Shown one piece after another: positions 17,579 to 25,461 of a stretch of DNA of 49,904 nucleotides. Source of the DNA: Streptomyces sp. man185. Its GTDB lineage: Bacteria > Actinomycetota > Actinomycetes > Streptomycetales > Streptomycetaceae. Position 1 is the first letter of the stretch. Every line of letters begins with the position of its first letter. The translations under genes and the position numbers were made by a program. The DNA is taken from NCBI GenBank assembly GCA_002551355.1, contig NTHE01000060.1:1-49904 (forward strand), read 5' to 3'. The notes under the pieces were generated by a model, which saw only the letters and a list, made by a program, of their open reading frames with translations, was not told the origin of the DNA and searched no databases.

Positions 17579-18631
17579 TCAGGAGGCGGCGCGCCGGGCG
17601 AGGCCGAGTGCGTACTCCGGCCACCAGTCGCCGGCCGGCGGGCCGCCCCGGCAGGTGCCGTCGGAGTCGCCCGGCCGCTTGATCCACAGATAGGCGTCGA
17701 GCCGGTCGTCGTCGCCGGTGTCGGTGGTCGGCGGCGTGCCGAGCCCCCGGCCCGGCGGATTGCACCAGGCCTCGTCACGGCCCCCGGACAGGGGGCCGTT
17801 GCCGTTGCGGCTGGTGTCGATCACGAAGTGCGAGCCGCCCACCGCGTCGGAGAGCCGGCCCGCGTACGTCTTCACGCTGTCGTTCGACTGGAAGTTGGAG
17901 ACGTTCAGCGAGAAGCCGTCGGCCCGCTCGACGCCGGCCTGCCGCAGCGGCTGCGCCATCTTGGCCGGCTCGTCGATCCAGTCAGGGTTGCCCGCGTCCA
18001 GGTAGACCTTGGTGTTCGGGCCGGCCTTGAGCGTGTCCACGGCCTCGGAGAGGAGCTGGTAGCGCTCGGCGTGGTGCTCGGGCGGGGTGCAGCCGTCCGT
18101 GATGTGGGGGAGGGCGTCCGGCTCCAGGATCACGGTCGCGGGCGCGTCCCCGACGGCGTCGGCGAACTCCTCGATCCAGGAACGGTAGGCGTCCGCGTCC
18201 TTCGCGCCGCCCGCGGAGTACAGCCCGCAGTCGCGGTGCGGGATGTTGTACGCCACGAGCAGGATGGTCTTCTTCGTGCGGGCGGCGGACCGCACGGCGG
18301 CCCGGATCCCCGGGGCCGGGTCGTCCCACGCGGGCCAGTCGGCCACCGGCCGGCCGGAGATCCGCCGCAGGATCTTCGCCTCCGCGTCGCGCCCCTCCTT
18401 CTCCCAGGTACGCACCTGGCGGGCCGCGTCGCTGTTCGGGTCGACCCAGAACGGGGAGGCCGCGCTCGGGGCGGGTTCGCCCCGGACGAGTTCGTCCCCC
18501 TCCTCGGCGATCCCGGTGACGCGCGGCTCCGGCGTCGAGCAGCCCGCGGTGAGAGCGGTCGCCAGGGCGAGGGCGGCCAGGACGTGGACGGTGCGGGGGA
18601 GAGCGCGGGGGACGATTCTGCGGCCGGACAT
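17579..18631 (-). CDS. Secreted GH6 endoglucanase-like lipoprotein
   Basis: 350-aa glycoside hydrolase family 6 protein. The N-terminal lipobox LTAGC puts the modified Cys at residue 31, so it is a surface lipoprotein. GH6 landmarks in order: VAYNIPHRDCGLYSAGGA (Asp134), VILEPDALPH (Asp172, expected general acid), YLDAGNPDWI, LNVSNF, FVIDTSRNGNGP, WCNPPGRGLG, YLWIKRPGDSDGTC. All expected motifs are present, so activity on beta-1,4-glucan is likely. Start 18631 follows GAGGGG by 5 nt. In S. coelicolor a GH6 gene (cslZ/SCO2838, recalled) adjoins cslA-glxA. Here a sigma factor and membrane protein lie between them and the gene is on the opposite strand. Confidence 0.92.
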   Translation of the reverse strand: MSGRRIVPRALPRTVHVLAALALATALTAGCSTPEPRVTGIAEEGDELVRGEPAPSAASPFWVDPNSDAARQVRTWEKEGRDAEAKILRRISGRPVADWPAWDDPAPGIRAAVRSAARTKKTILLVAYNIPHRDCGLYSAGGAKDADAYRSWIEEFADAVGDAPATVILEPDALPHITDGCTPPEHHAERYQLLSEAVDTLKAGPNTKVYLDAGNPDWIDEPAKMAQPLRQAGVERADGFSLNVSNFQSNDSVKTYAGRLSDAVGGSHFVIDTSRNGNGPLSGGRDEAWCNPPGRGLGTPPTTDTGDDDRLDAYLWIKRPGDSDGTCRGGPPAGDWWPEYALGLARRAAS

Positions 18632-18799
18632 CCAGACCCCTCGGACGGCGGTGACGTGACGATACGGAGCACGGGGAGAGCAGGGAGAGCGGAACGAGCA
18701 GAAAGAACGCAGGGAAACGTGAGTAATCGTGACATAACGGTTACCGAGCGTTGTGGTGCGACACCGTCCGCGATGCGTACGGCCCTCTCGGGTGCGCCC

Positions 18800-19783
18800 T
18801 CAGTCCGAGGCGGCCAGCGCGATCCCCAGCGGGGTGCGCTCGTACAGCACCTGGTGCCCGTAACGTCGTGACGTCAGCAGCCCCGCGCCGCGCAGCACGG
18901 ACAGATGGGCCGACACGGACGAGACGGCGAGGCCCAGCCGGTGCGCCAGCGCGCTGGTCCCGGCCGGTTCGTCCAGCGCGCACAGCACGTCCGCCCGGAC
19001 CCGGCCCAGCAGCCGGGCGAGCGCCTCGGGTGTCCGGTCACCGCTGTGGGACCACAGCCCGCCGATGCCGCGCGCCGGATAGATCAGCCCCGGCTGCCAG
19101 GGCTCCTCGTGACCGCCCACCACCTCCGGCCAGACGAAGACGCTCGGCATCAGCACCAGCCCCTGCCCGCCCAGCACCCGCTGGTGGTCGCCCCGGGTCC
19201 CGGCCAGGGTGAGCGTCGAACCGTTCCAGCTCAGCCGCGGGCTCACCTCGCCCAGCAGCTGTTCCAGGCCGCTGTCCGCGAGCCGCCGGGAGTGGTAGGC
19301 GATGTCCGCTTCCAGCAGCGCCCGGAGCCGGGGCCAGTACGGCTCGATCAGCACCTGCCAGGCCCGCTCCAGCAGATCGGCGAGCTCGCCCACGGACCGC
19401 GCCGGATCGGCCAGCAGTCGCCGCCCCGCCGCCGAAGCGGCACCGCCGGGCCGGTCCGCCAGGGCCAGCGCCATGTCGGCCCGCGCCACCTCCGGATCGG
19501 TCGCCCGGACGGCCGCGATCTCCTCCTCGAACGTCGCGAGCGGCCCGATCGGCGGCGGGCAGATGAAGTCCGGGTTGTGGCCGGCGTCCGGCATCAACAG
19601 CCACAGAGGCTCCAGGTCCAGGGTCGCGGCCGCCTCCCGGATCCGCCGGAGCCACGGCAGGTGGTAGCCGTGGCGGTAGGGGCGGGAGAGGGTGCGCACC
19701 GCCTCCTGGGTCTCGAACAGCGGTGACAGCGCGAACCGGCAGCGCAGCAGATCGCTCTCGCCGAAGTGCAGCTGGAACGGCAC
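18800..19783 (-). CDS. ArsR-like winged-helix regulator with DUF5937-type N-terminal region
   Basis: 327 aa. The long N-terminal region begins MPFQLHFGESDLLRCRFALS and contains GLIYPARGIGGLW; I recall this as DUF5937. The C-terminal ArsR-type helix-turn-helix reads ADVLCALDEPAGTSALAHRL ... SSVSAHLSVLRGAGLLTSRR. No metal-binding Cys pair typical of metal-sensing ArsR proteins is evident, so a small-molecule ligand is more likely. GTG 19783 is preceded by AGGGAG at 4-5 nt. It is divergent from an MFS transporter across 86 bp, the usual arrangement for a repressor of its own exporter. Confidence 0.85.
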   Translation of the reverse strand: MPFQLHFGESDLLRCRFALSPLFETQEAVRTLSRPYRHGYHLPWLRRIREAAATLDLEPLWLLMPDAGHNPDFICPPPIGPLATFEEEIAAVRATDPEVARADMALALADRPGGAASAAGRRLLADPARSVGELADLLERAWQVLIEPYWPRLRALLEADIAYHSRRLADSGLEQLLGEVSPRLSWNGSTLTLAGTRGDHQRVLGGQGLVLMPSVFVWPEVVGGHEEPWQPGLIYPARGIGGLWSHSGDRTPEALARLLGRVRADVLCALDEPAGTSALAHRLGLAVSSVSAHLSVLRGAGLLTSRRYGHQVLYERTPLGIALAASD

Positions 19784-19869
19784 GCGTCTCCCTCGCCCGG
19801 CGGTCACGGGAACATTCGTCTCCAGCCGAAAGTCTACGAGTCCGGCGCCTCCGGCCCCAGGCTCCTCCC

Positions 19870-21312
19870 ATGCCGACCGACAGCCCCGCCCCGGCGGACA
19901 CACCCCGTACCCCGCCCGCCCCGGCGGCGCAGGTCCCGGCTCCGTCCCCGGAGCGTGACGCCCACCGTGACCCGAGCCCCGGGCCCACGCTCCGGGACCC
20001 CGACGCCCCTGCCGCACCGGGACCGGCCTCCGGCCCCGGCCTCCCGGCTCCCGACGCCCCGCGCGGCTACGGCGCCGTCTTCGCCGTCGCCGAGTTCCGT
20101 GCCGTCTTCGCCGCGCACCTGCTCTCGCTCCTCGGCGTCGTCGTCAGCGAGCTGGCGCTCACCGTGCTCGTCTACGACCTCACCGGCTCCCCGCTGCTCA
20201 GCGCGCTGACGTTCGCGCTGGGGCTGCTCCCCTACATCGTCGGCGGCACGCTCTTCGCCGGGGTCGCCGACCGCTACCCGGCCCGCCGCGTCCTGGTCGT
20301 CTGCGATCTGCTCTGCGCGGCCTGCGTCGCCGTGATGCTCGTGCCCGCCACCCCGGTCGCCGGACTCCTCGCCCTGCGCTGCCTGGTCGCCGCGATCGCG
20401 CCCGTCTTCACCGGGACCCGGATGGCGGCGCTCACCGACATCCTCGGCGAGGGCGACCTCTACGTACTGGGCCGCTCGCTCCTGCGGATCGTCTCGCAGA
20501 GCGCGATGCTCATCGGGTTCGGCGCCGGAGGGGTGCTGCTCACCGTGCTGTCCCCGCGCGGCGCGATCACCGTCACCGTGGTGACCTTTCTCTGCTCGGC
20601 CGCCCTGCTCCGCTTCGGCACCCGCGACCGCCCCGCCCGCGCCGCCACCGGTGACAGCGGTGGGACCCTCCTCAGGGAGTCGCTCTCCGGGGCCCGCCTC
20701 GTCCTGGGCGACCGCCGCATCCGCGCCCTGATGCTGCTGTTCTGGCTGCCCGCCATGTTCGTCGTGGCCCCCGAGGCGCTCGCCGCCCCGTACGCCGACG
20801 AGATCGGGGCCTCGCCCGCCGCGCTCGGCCTGCTGCTCTGCGCCATGGCCGTCGGACACATCGGGGCCGAACTGTTCGTCGGGTCCGCACTCAGCCCCCG
20901 TAACCGCTCCCGGATCGTCCTCCCGGTCGCCGCCGTCGGCCTGCTCCCGCTCCTCGTGTACGTGGTCCGCCCCGGGCTGCCGCTCGCCCTGGCCGCCCTC
21001 GCGCTGGCCGGGGCGGGCGCCGCGTATGTGATCGGGCTCGACCAGTGGTTCGTCGACGCTGTGCCCCAGGAGCTGCGTGGCCGGGCCATGACGCTGCTCA
21101 CCGCCGGGCTGATGACCGTCCAGGGCCTCGGGATGGCTCTGGCGGGGCTCGCGGCCGAGTTCTTCCCCGTCCACCAGGTGGTCGCCGGATCCGGAATCAT
21201 CGGTACCGCCTGCGCGCTCCTGCTCGTCGTCGAGGTCCGCAGGACGGACCCCGGACGGACGGCCGATACCGAAGGACGAGACGGGGCTGACCGGCATGTG
21301 ACCAGTCGGTAA
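19870..21312 (+). CDS. Major facilitator superfamily transporter
   Basis: 480-aa MFS permease with about 12 membrane helices after an unusual Pro/Ala-rich N-terminus of about 55 residues. The motif between helices 2 and 3 reads GGTLFAGVADRYPARRVLVV, the classic MFS motif A variant (G-x3-D-R-x2-R-R). The sequence resembles the MFS group of macrolide-type or enterobactin-type exporters, but the substrate cannot be read. ATG 19870 has no good ribosome site. A shorter protein starting inside the Pro-rich leader cannot be excluded. It probably exports the ligand sensed by the divergent ArsR-like regulator. Confidence 0.88.
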   Translation: MPTDSPAPADTPRTPPAPAAQVPAPSPERDAHRDPSPGPTLRDPDAPAAPGPASGPGLPAPDAPRGYGAVFAVAEFRAVFAAHLLSLLGVVVSELALTVLVYDLTGSPLLSALTFALGLLPYIVGGTLFAGVADRYPARRVLVVCDLLCAACVAVMLVPATPVAGLLALRCLVAAIAPVFTGTRMAALTDILGEGDLYVLGRSLLRIVSQSAMLIGFGAGGVLLTVLSPRGAITVTVVTFLCSAALLRFGTRDRPARAATGDSGGTLLRESLSGARLVLGDRRIRALMLLFWLPAMFVVAPEALAAPYADEIGASPAALGLLLCAMAVGHIGAELFVGSALSPRNRSRIVLPVAAVGLLPLLVYVVRPGLPLALAALALAGAGAAYVIGLDQWFVDAVPQELRGRAMTLLTAGLMTVQGLGMALAGLAAEFFPVHQVVAGSGIIGTACALLLVVEVRRTDPGRTADTEGRDGADRHVTSR

Positions 21313-21322
21313 GGTCGGTGCC

Positions 21323-21832
21323 GTGCCGAAGCCGCTCAGCCTTCCCTTCGATCCCATCGCCCGCGCCGACGAGCTCTGGCAGCAGCGCTGGGGGCCCGTC
21401 CCCTCGATGGGGGCGATCACCTCGATCATGCGGGCCCAGCAGATCCTGCTCGCCGAGGTCGACGCCGTCGTCAAGCCGTACGGGCTGACCTTCGCCCGGT
21501 ACGAGGCGCTGGTGCTGCTCACCTTCTCCAAGGCCGGGGAGCTGCCGATGTCCAAGATCGGCGAGCGGCTGATGGTGCACCCCACCTCGGTCACCAACAC
21601 CGTGGACCGGCTGGTGAAGTCCGGTCTGGTCGACAAGCGGCCCAACCCCAACGACGGCCGCGGAACCCTCGCCTCCATCACGGACAAGGGCCGCGACGTC
21701 GTCGAGGCGGCCACCCGGGACCTGGTCGCGGTCGACTTCGGTCTCGGGGTGTACGACTCCGAGGAGTGCGCCGAGATCTTCGCGATGCTGCGCCCGCTGC
21801 GGGTGGCGGCCAGGGACTTCGAGGAGAAGTGA
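21323..21832 (+). CDS. MarR-family transcriptional regulator
   Basis: 169-aa MarR protein. The N-terminal helix LPFDPIARADELWQQRWGPV precedes the core. The recognition helix lies in MSKIGERLMVHPTSVTNTVD and the wing in KRPNPNDGRGTLASITDKGR. GTG 21323 starts 10 nt after the MFS stop, so it may be in that transcript. By position it matches the MarR gene recalled as SCO5413 in S. coelicolor. It is a candidate, untested, for recognising the palindrome upstream of icmA two genes downstream. Confidence 0.9.
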   Translation: MPKPLSLPFDPIARADELWQQRWGPVPSMGAITSIMRAQQILLAEVDAVVKPYGLTFARYEALVLLTFSKAGELPMSKIGERLMVHPTSVTNTVDRLVKSGLVDKRPNPNDGRGTLASITDKGRDVVEAATRDLVAVDFGLGVYDSEECAEIFAMLRPLRVAARDFEEK

Positions 21833-21896
21833 GCGCGGGTTTCCCGTGAGGGGGTCGCGCGAAGATCGCCCCGCGCGCCCGGTTACGCTCGATGCC

Positions 21897-22223
21897 ATGA
21901 AACAGAACGTGCTCACCCGCTACCGGGTGATGGCCTACGTCACCGCCATCTGGCTGCTCGTCTTCACCGTGGCGATCATCGCGAAGTACGGCTTCGAGAC
22001 CGGCGACACCATGCTGATCTCCCAGGTCCACGGCGTGCTGTTCATCGTCTACGTCGTCTTCGCCTTCGACCTCGGCTCCAAGGCGAAGTGGCCCTTCGGC
22101 AAGCTCCTGTGGGTGCTGGCCGCGGGCTGCATTCCCTTCGCCTCGTTCTTCGTCGAGCCGAAGGTCAGCCGGGAGGCCCGCGCCCTGGTCACCGACCCGG
22201 CCCCGGCCCCCGCGAAGGTCTGA
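21897..22223 (+). CDS. DUF3817 integral membrane protein (copy 2)
   Basis: 108-aa paralog of the 11.1-kb gene. It has three helices (AYVTAIWLLVFTVAIIAKYG; QVHGVLFIVYVVFAFDLG; LLWVLAAGCIPFASFFVE) with the shared VHGVLFIVYVVF and KAKWPF signature. There is no Shine-Dalgarno sequence. A TACGCT box ends 7 nt before the ATG, which fits a leaderless mRNA. Downstream is icmA on the same strand with its own operator. Function unknown. Confidence 0.85.
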   Translation: MKQNVLTRYRVMAYVTAIWLLVFTVAIIAKYGFETGDTMLISQVHGVLFIVYVVFAFDLGSKAKWPFGKLLWVLAAGCIPFASFFVEPKVSREARALVTDPAPAPAKV

Positions 22224-22286
22224 CCCGGTCCGTCCGGCACACCCCGACCGCCCCGCGCACAAAGCGCCGGGCGGTTTGCCATCGAC

Positions 22287-22310
22287 ATTTACTAGGACGT
22301 CCTAGTAAAT
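22287..22310. promoter_or_regulatory. Perfect 24-bp palindromic operator upstream of icmA
   Basis: Half-site ATTTACTAGGAC is followed directly by its exact complement GTCCTAGTAAAT, ending 8 bp before the icmA ATG. Such a long AT-containing perfect dyad in a GC-rich genome is a near-certain repressor site, typical of TetR- or MarR-type dimers. It overlaps the likely core promoter or start of transcription. Confidence 0.85.
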
Positions 22311-22318
22311 TCGAGGGT

Positions 22319-24019
22319 ATGGACGCTGACGCGATCGAGGAAGGCCGCCTCCGCTGGCAGGCCCGTTACGACAAGGCCCGCAAGCGTGACGCGGACTTCA
22401 CCACGCTCTCCGGGGACCCGGTCGAGCCCGCGTACGGGCCCCGCCCCGGTGACACGTACGAGGGATTCGAGCGGATCGGCTGGCCGGGGGAGTACCCCTT
22501 CACCCGCGGGCTGCATGCCACCGGCTACCGGGGCCGTACGTGGACGATCCGCCAGTTCGCCGGCTTCGGCAACGCCCAGCAGACCAACGAGCGCTACAAG
22601 ATGATCCTCGCGGCGGGCGGCGGCGGACTCAGCGTCGCCTTCGACATGCCCACCCTCATGGGCCGCGACTCCGACGACCCGCGCTCGCTCGGGGAGGTCG
22701 GCCACTGCGGGGTCGCCATCGACTCCGCCGCCGACATGGAGATCCTCTTCGGCGACATCCCGCTCGGCGACGTCACCACCTCCATGACGATCAGCGGCCC
22801 GGCCGTCCCCGTCTTCTGCATGTACCTGGTCGCCGCCGAGCGTCAGGGCGTCGACCCGGGGGTACTCAACGGCACGCTCCAGACCGACATCTTCAAGGAG
22901 TACATCGCGCAGAAGGAGTGGCTCTTCCAGCCCGAGCCCCATCTGCGTCTCATCGGCGACCTGATGGAGCACTGCGCCGCCTCCATCCCCGCCTACAAGC
23001 CGCTCTCCGTCTCCGGCTACCACATCCGCGAGGCCGGGGCGACGGCCGCGCAGGAGCTGGCGTACACGCTGGCCGACGGCTTCGGCTACGTGGAGCTGGG
23101 CCTCTCGCGCGGTCTCGAGGTCGACACCTTCGCCCCCGGGCTCTCCTTCTTCTTCGACGCGCACCTCGACTTCTTCGAGGAGATCGCCAAGTTCCGCGCC
23201 GCCCGCCGCATCTGGGCCCGCTGGATGAAGGAGACGTACGGCGCCAAGACCGACAAGGCGCAGTGGCTGCGCTTCCACACGCAGACGGCCGGGGTCTCGC
23301 TCACCGCGCAGCAGCCGTACAACAACGTCGTACGGACGGCTGTCGAGGCGCTCTCCGCCGTCCTCGGCGGCACCAACTCGCTGCACACCAACGCCCTCGA
23401 CGAGACCCTCGCGCTCCCCTCCGAGCAGGCCGCCGAGATCGCCCTGCGCACCCAGCAGGTGTTGATGGAGGAGACCGGCGTCGCCAATGTGGCCGACCCG
23501 CTGGGCGGCTCCTGGTACGTCGAGCAGCTCACCGACCGGATCGAGGCCGAGGCCGAGAAGATCTTCGACCAGATCAGGGAGCGCGGCACCCGGGCCCACC
23601 CCGACGGGCAGCACCCCATCGGGCCGATCACCTCCGGCATCCTGCGCGGCATCGAGGACGGCTGGTTCACCGGCGAGATCGCCGAGTCCGCGTTCCAGTA
23701 CCAGCGGTCCCTGGAGAAGGGCGACAAGCGGGTCGTCGGCGTCAACGTCCACCACGGCTCGGTCACCGGCGACCTGGAGATCCTCCGGGTCAGCCACGAG
23801 GTCGAGCGCGACCAGGTCAGCCAGCTCGCCGACCGCAAGGCCGCCCGCGACGACGCCAAGGTCAGCGCCGCCCTCGACGCGATGCTCGCCGCCGCCCGCG
23901 ACGGCTCGAACATGATCGCGCCGATGCTGGACGCCGTACGGGCCGAGGCCACGCTCGGCGAGATCTGCGGTGTGCTGCGCGAGGAGTGGGGCGTCTACAC
24001 GGAGCCGCCGGGCTTCTGA
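22319..24019 (+). CDS. icmA: Isobutyryl-CoA mutase large subunit
   Basis: Adenosylcobalamin-dependent mutase subunit that rearranges isobutyryl-CoA and n-butyryl-CoA, linking valine catabolism to fatty-acid and polyketide precursors. At 566 aa it has the substrate-binding TIM barrel but no C-terminal B12 domain, so it needs the small subunit IcmB, which is not in this window. Diagnostic residues separate it from methylmalonyl-CoA mutase: Phe80 in TIRQFAGFG (Tyr in MCM) and Gln198 in YIAQKEW (Arg in MCM), matching the published IcmA substitutions. AFDMPTLMGRDSDDPRSLGE and SVSGYHIREAGAT are barrel motifs. ATG 22319 lies 3-4 nt after GAGGG and just after the palindromic operator. Confidence 0.96.
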   Translation: MDADAIEEGRLRWQARYDKARKRDADFTTLSGDPVEPAYGPRPGDTYEGFERIGWPGEYPFTRGLHATGYRGRTWTIRQFAGFGNAQQTNERYKMILAAGGGGLSVAFDMPTLMGRDSDDPRSLGEVGHCGVAIDSAADMEILFGDIPLGDVTTSMTISGPAVPVFCMYLVAAERQGVDPGVLNGTLQTDIFKEYIAQKEWLFQPEPHLRLIGDLMEHCAASIPAYKPLSVSGYHIREAGATAAQELAYTLADGFGYVELGLSRGLEVDTFAPGLSFFFDAHLDFFEEIAKFRAARRIWARWMKETYGAKTDKAQWLRFHTQTAGVSLTAQQPYNNVVRTAVEALSAVLGGTNSLHTNALDETLALPSEQAAEIALRTQQVLMEETGVANVADPLGGSWYVEQLTDRIEAEAEKIFDQIRERGTRAHPDGQHPIGPITSGILRGIEDGWFTGEIAESAFQYQRSLEKGDKRVVGVNVHHGSVTGDLEILRVSHEVERDQVSQLADRKAARDDAKVSAALDAMLAAARDGSNMIAPMLDAVRAEATLGEICGVLREEWGVYTEPPGF

Positions 24020-24030
24020 GGACCGGGTCA

Positions 24031-25461
24031 TCAGGGCCCGCCGCCGCCCGCCGGGCCGGCCGGCGGGCCCTGTCCGAACGTCAGCGTGAACAGCGCCCCG
24101 CCGCCCGGCGCCGCCCCCGCCGTCAGCTCCGCCCCGTGCGCGCGGGCGATCTGCCGGGCCATCGCCAGGCCAAGACCCGAGCCGGGCAGGGCACGCGCCG
24201 CCTCGGCCCGGTAGAAGCGGTCGAAGACGTACGGGAGGTCGGCGGCCGGGATGCCCGGTCCGTGGTCCCGGACCGTCAGCTCAAGGCCGCCCTCGTAGGC
24301 GGTCAGGCCGACCTCCACCGGGGTGCCCGGCGGGCTGAACTTGGCCGCGTTGTCCAGCAGGTTCGTCAGCAGCCGGGCCAGCCGCGCCGGAACCCCGGGC
24401 CGGACCGCCTCCGCCGCCCCCGCCCCCACCTCCAGCGGGAAACGCGTCCGGGGCCAGTGCGTCCGGGCCATGGCCACCGTGTGCTCCGCCACCTCCGCGA
24501 TCCGCACCTCCTCCAGGAGCGGCAGCGGCTCCTCGTCCCGGGCCAGCTCGATCAGGTCGTTCACCAGCCCGGTCACCTCCCGGATGCCCCGCCCCAACGC
24601 CCCCGACGCCCGCTCGCGCTGCGCGGGCGTCAGCCGGTCGCCGCGGGCCAGCAGCTCCGCATTGGTGCGCAGCGCGGTCAGCGGGGTCCGCAGCTCGTGC
24701 GATGCGTCCGCGACCAGCCGGCGCTGCGAGCTCACCGACTGCTCCAGCTCGCCGAGCATCGTGTTGAAGCTGGCCGCGAGCCGGGTCACCTCGTCCTGCC
24801 GGCCCGGCGGCCCCGGCGGCAGCTCGATGCGGTGGCGCGGATCCCGGGTCGCCGCGATCCGCTCGGCGGTCGAGGTCAGCCGGGCCACCGGGGCCAGGCC
24901 GGTGCGCGAGACGGCGTACCCGAGCAGCCCCGCCAGCAGGACCCCCGCCCCGCCGACCGCCGCCAGCAGCACGGCCGCCTGCCGCACGCCCTTCTCCACC
25001 GGGTCCGCCCGCAGCGCCACCTGGAGCGCCCGCCCGTCCCCGAACGGGGTGGTCAGCATCCGCAGCGGCAGTCCGAAGCGGGTCACGTTGCTGTAGTACG
25101 GGGCCCGCGCCCCCGCCGCCACCTCGCGTACGGGGGCGGAGACGGGCAGCAGATACGCGGCCTCCGGGTCTGCCGCCGGGCCGGCCGGGACGATCTGCGC
25201 GCAGGCGGGCGCGGACAGATAGCGGCACTCGCCCGCCACGATCTGCGGGCCCTCGCCACGGTTCTCCTGGATCACCCGGGTCGCGGACTGGGTGAGCGAC
25301 AGGTCGAGCTGGTGCAGCAGCTCGTAGCGGATGACGAAGAAGGCCGCCGCGCACACCCCGACCGCGACCAGCGCCACCGCCGCCGAGGCCGCCAGCGCCA
25401 GCCGGGTCCGCAAGGGGCGCCTCCGTCGCCACCGGGCACCCAGCCGCCGCACCCCGCTCAC
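24031..25461 (-). CDS. Sensor histidine kinase (second two-component system)
   Basis: 476-aa membrane kinase. TM1 is about residues 20-44 (LALAASAAVALVAVGVCAAA). The extracytoplasmic sensor of about 115 residues has two Cys (GECRYLSAPACAQ) that could pair. TM2 is about 160-182, then HAMP. The H-box VADASHELRTPLTALRTNAE carries His255, with N-box LTNLLDNAAKFSPPG and G-box GSGLGLAMAR. The architecture resembles MprB/TrcS-like kinases. The GTG overlaps the regulator stop (GTGA). The Pro/Gly C-terminal tail is disordered. Confidence 0.93.
   Translation of the reverse strand: MSGVRRLGARWRRRRPLRTRLALAASAAVALVAVGVCAAAFFVIRYELLHQLDLSLTQSATRVIQENRGEGPQIVAGECRYLSAPACAQIVPAGPAADPEAAYLLPVSAPVREVAAGARAPYYSNVTRFGLPLRMLTTPFGDGRALQVALRADPVEKGVRQAAVLLAAVGGAGVLLAGLLGYAVSRTGLAPVARLTSTAERIAATRDPRHRIELPPGPPGRQDEVTRLAASFNTMLGELEQSVSSQRRLVADASHELRTPLTALRTNAELLARGDRLTPAQRERASGALGRGIREVTGLVNDLIELARDEEPLPLLEEVRIAEVAEHTVAMARTHWPRTRFPLEVGAGAAEAVRPGVPARLARLLTNLLDNAAKFSPPGTPVEVGLTAYEGGLELTVRDHGPGIPAADLPYVFDRFYRAEAARALPGSGLGLAMARQIARAHGAELTAGAAPGGGALFTLTFGQGPPAGPAGGGGP

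Noticed and set aside
22224..22318. Possible cobalamin riboswitch before the B12-dependent mutase
   Set aside because: The gap is too short and lacks B12-box-like sequence; the perfect palindrome explains the region as a protein operator.
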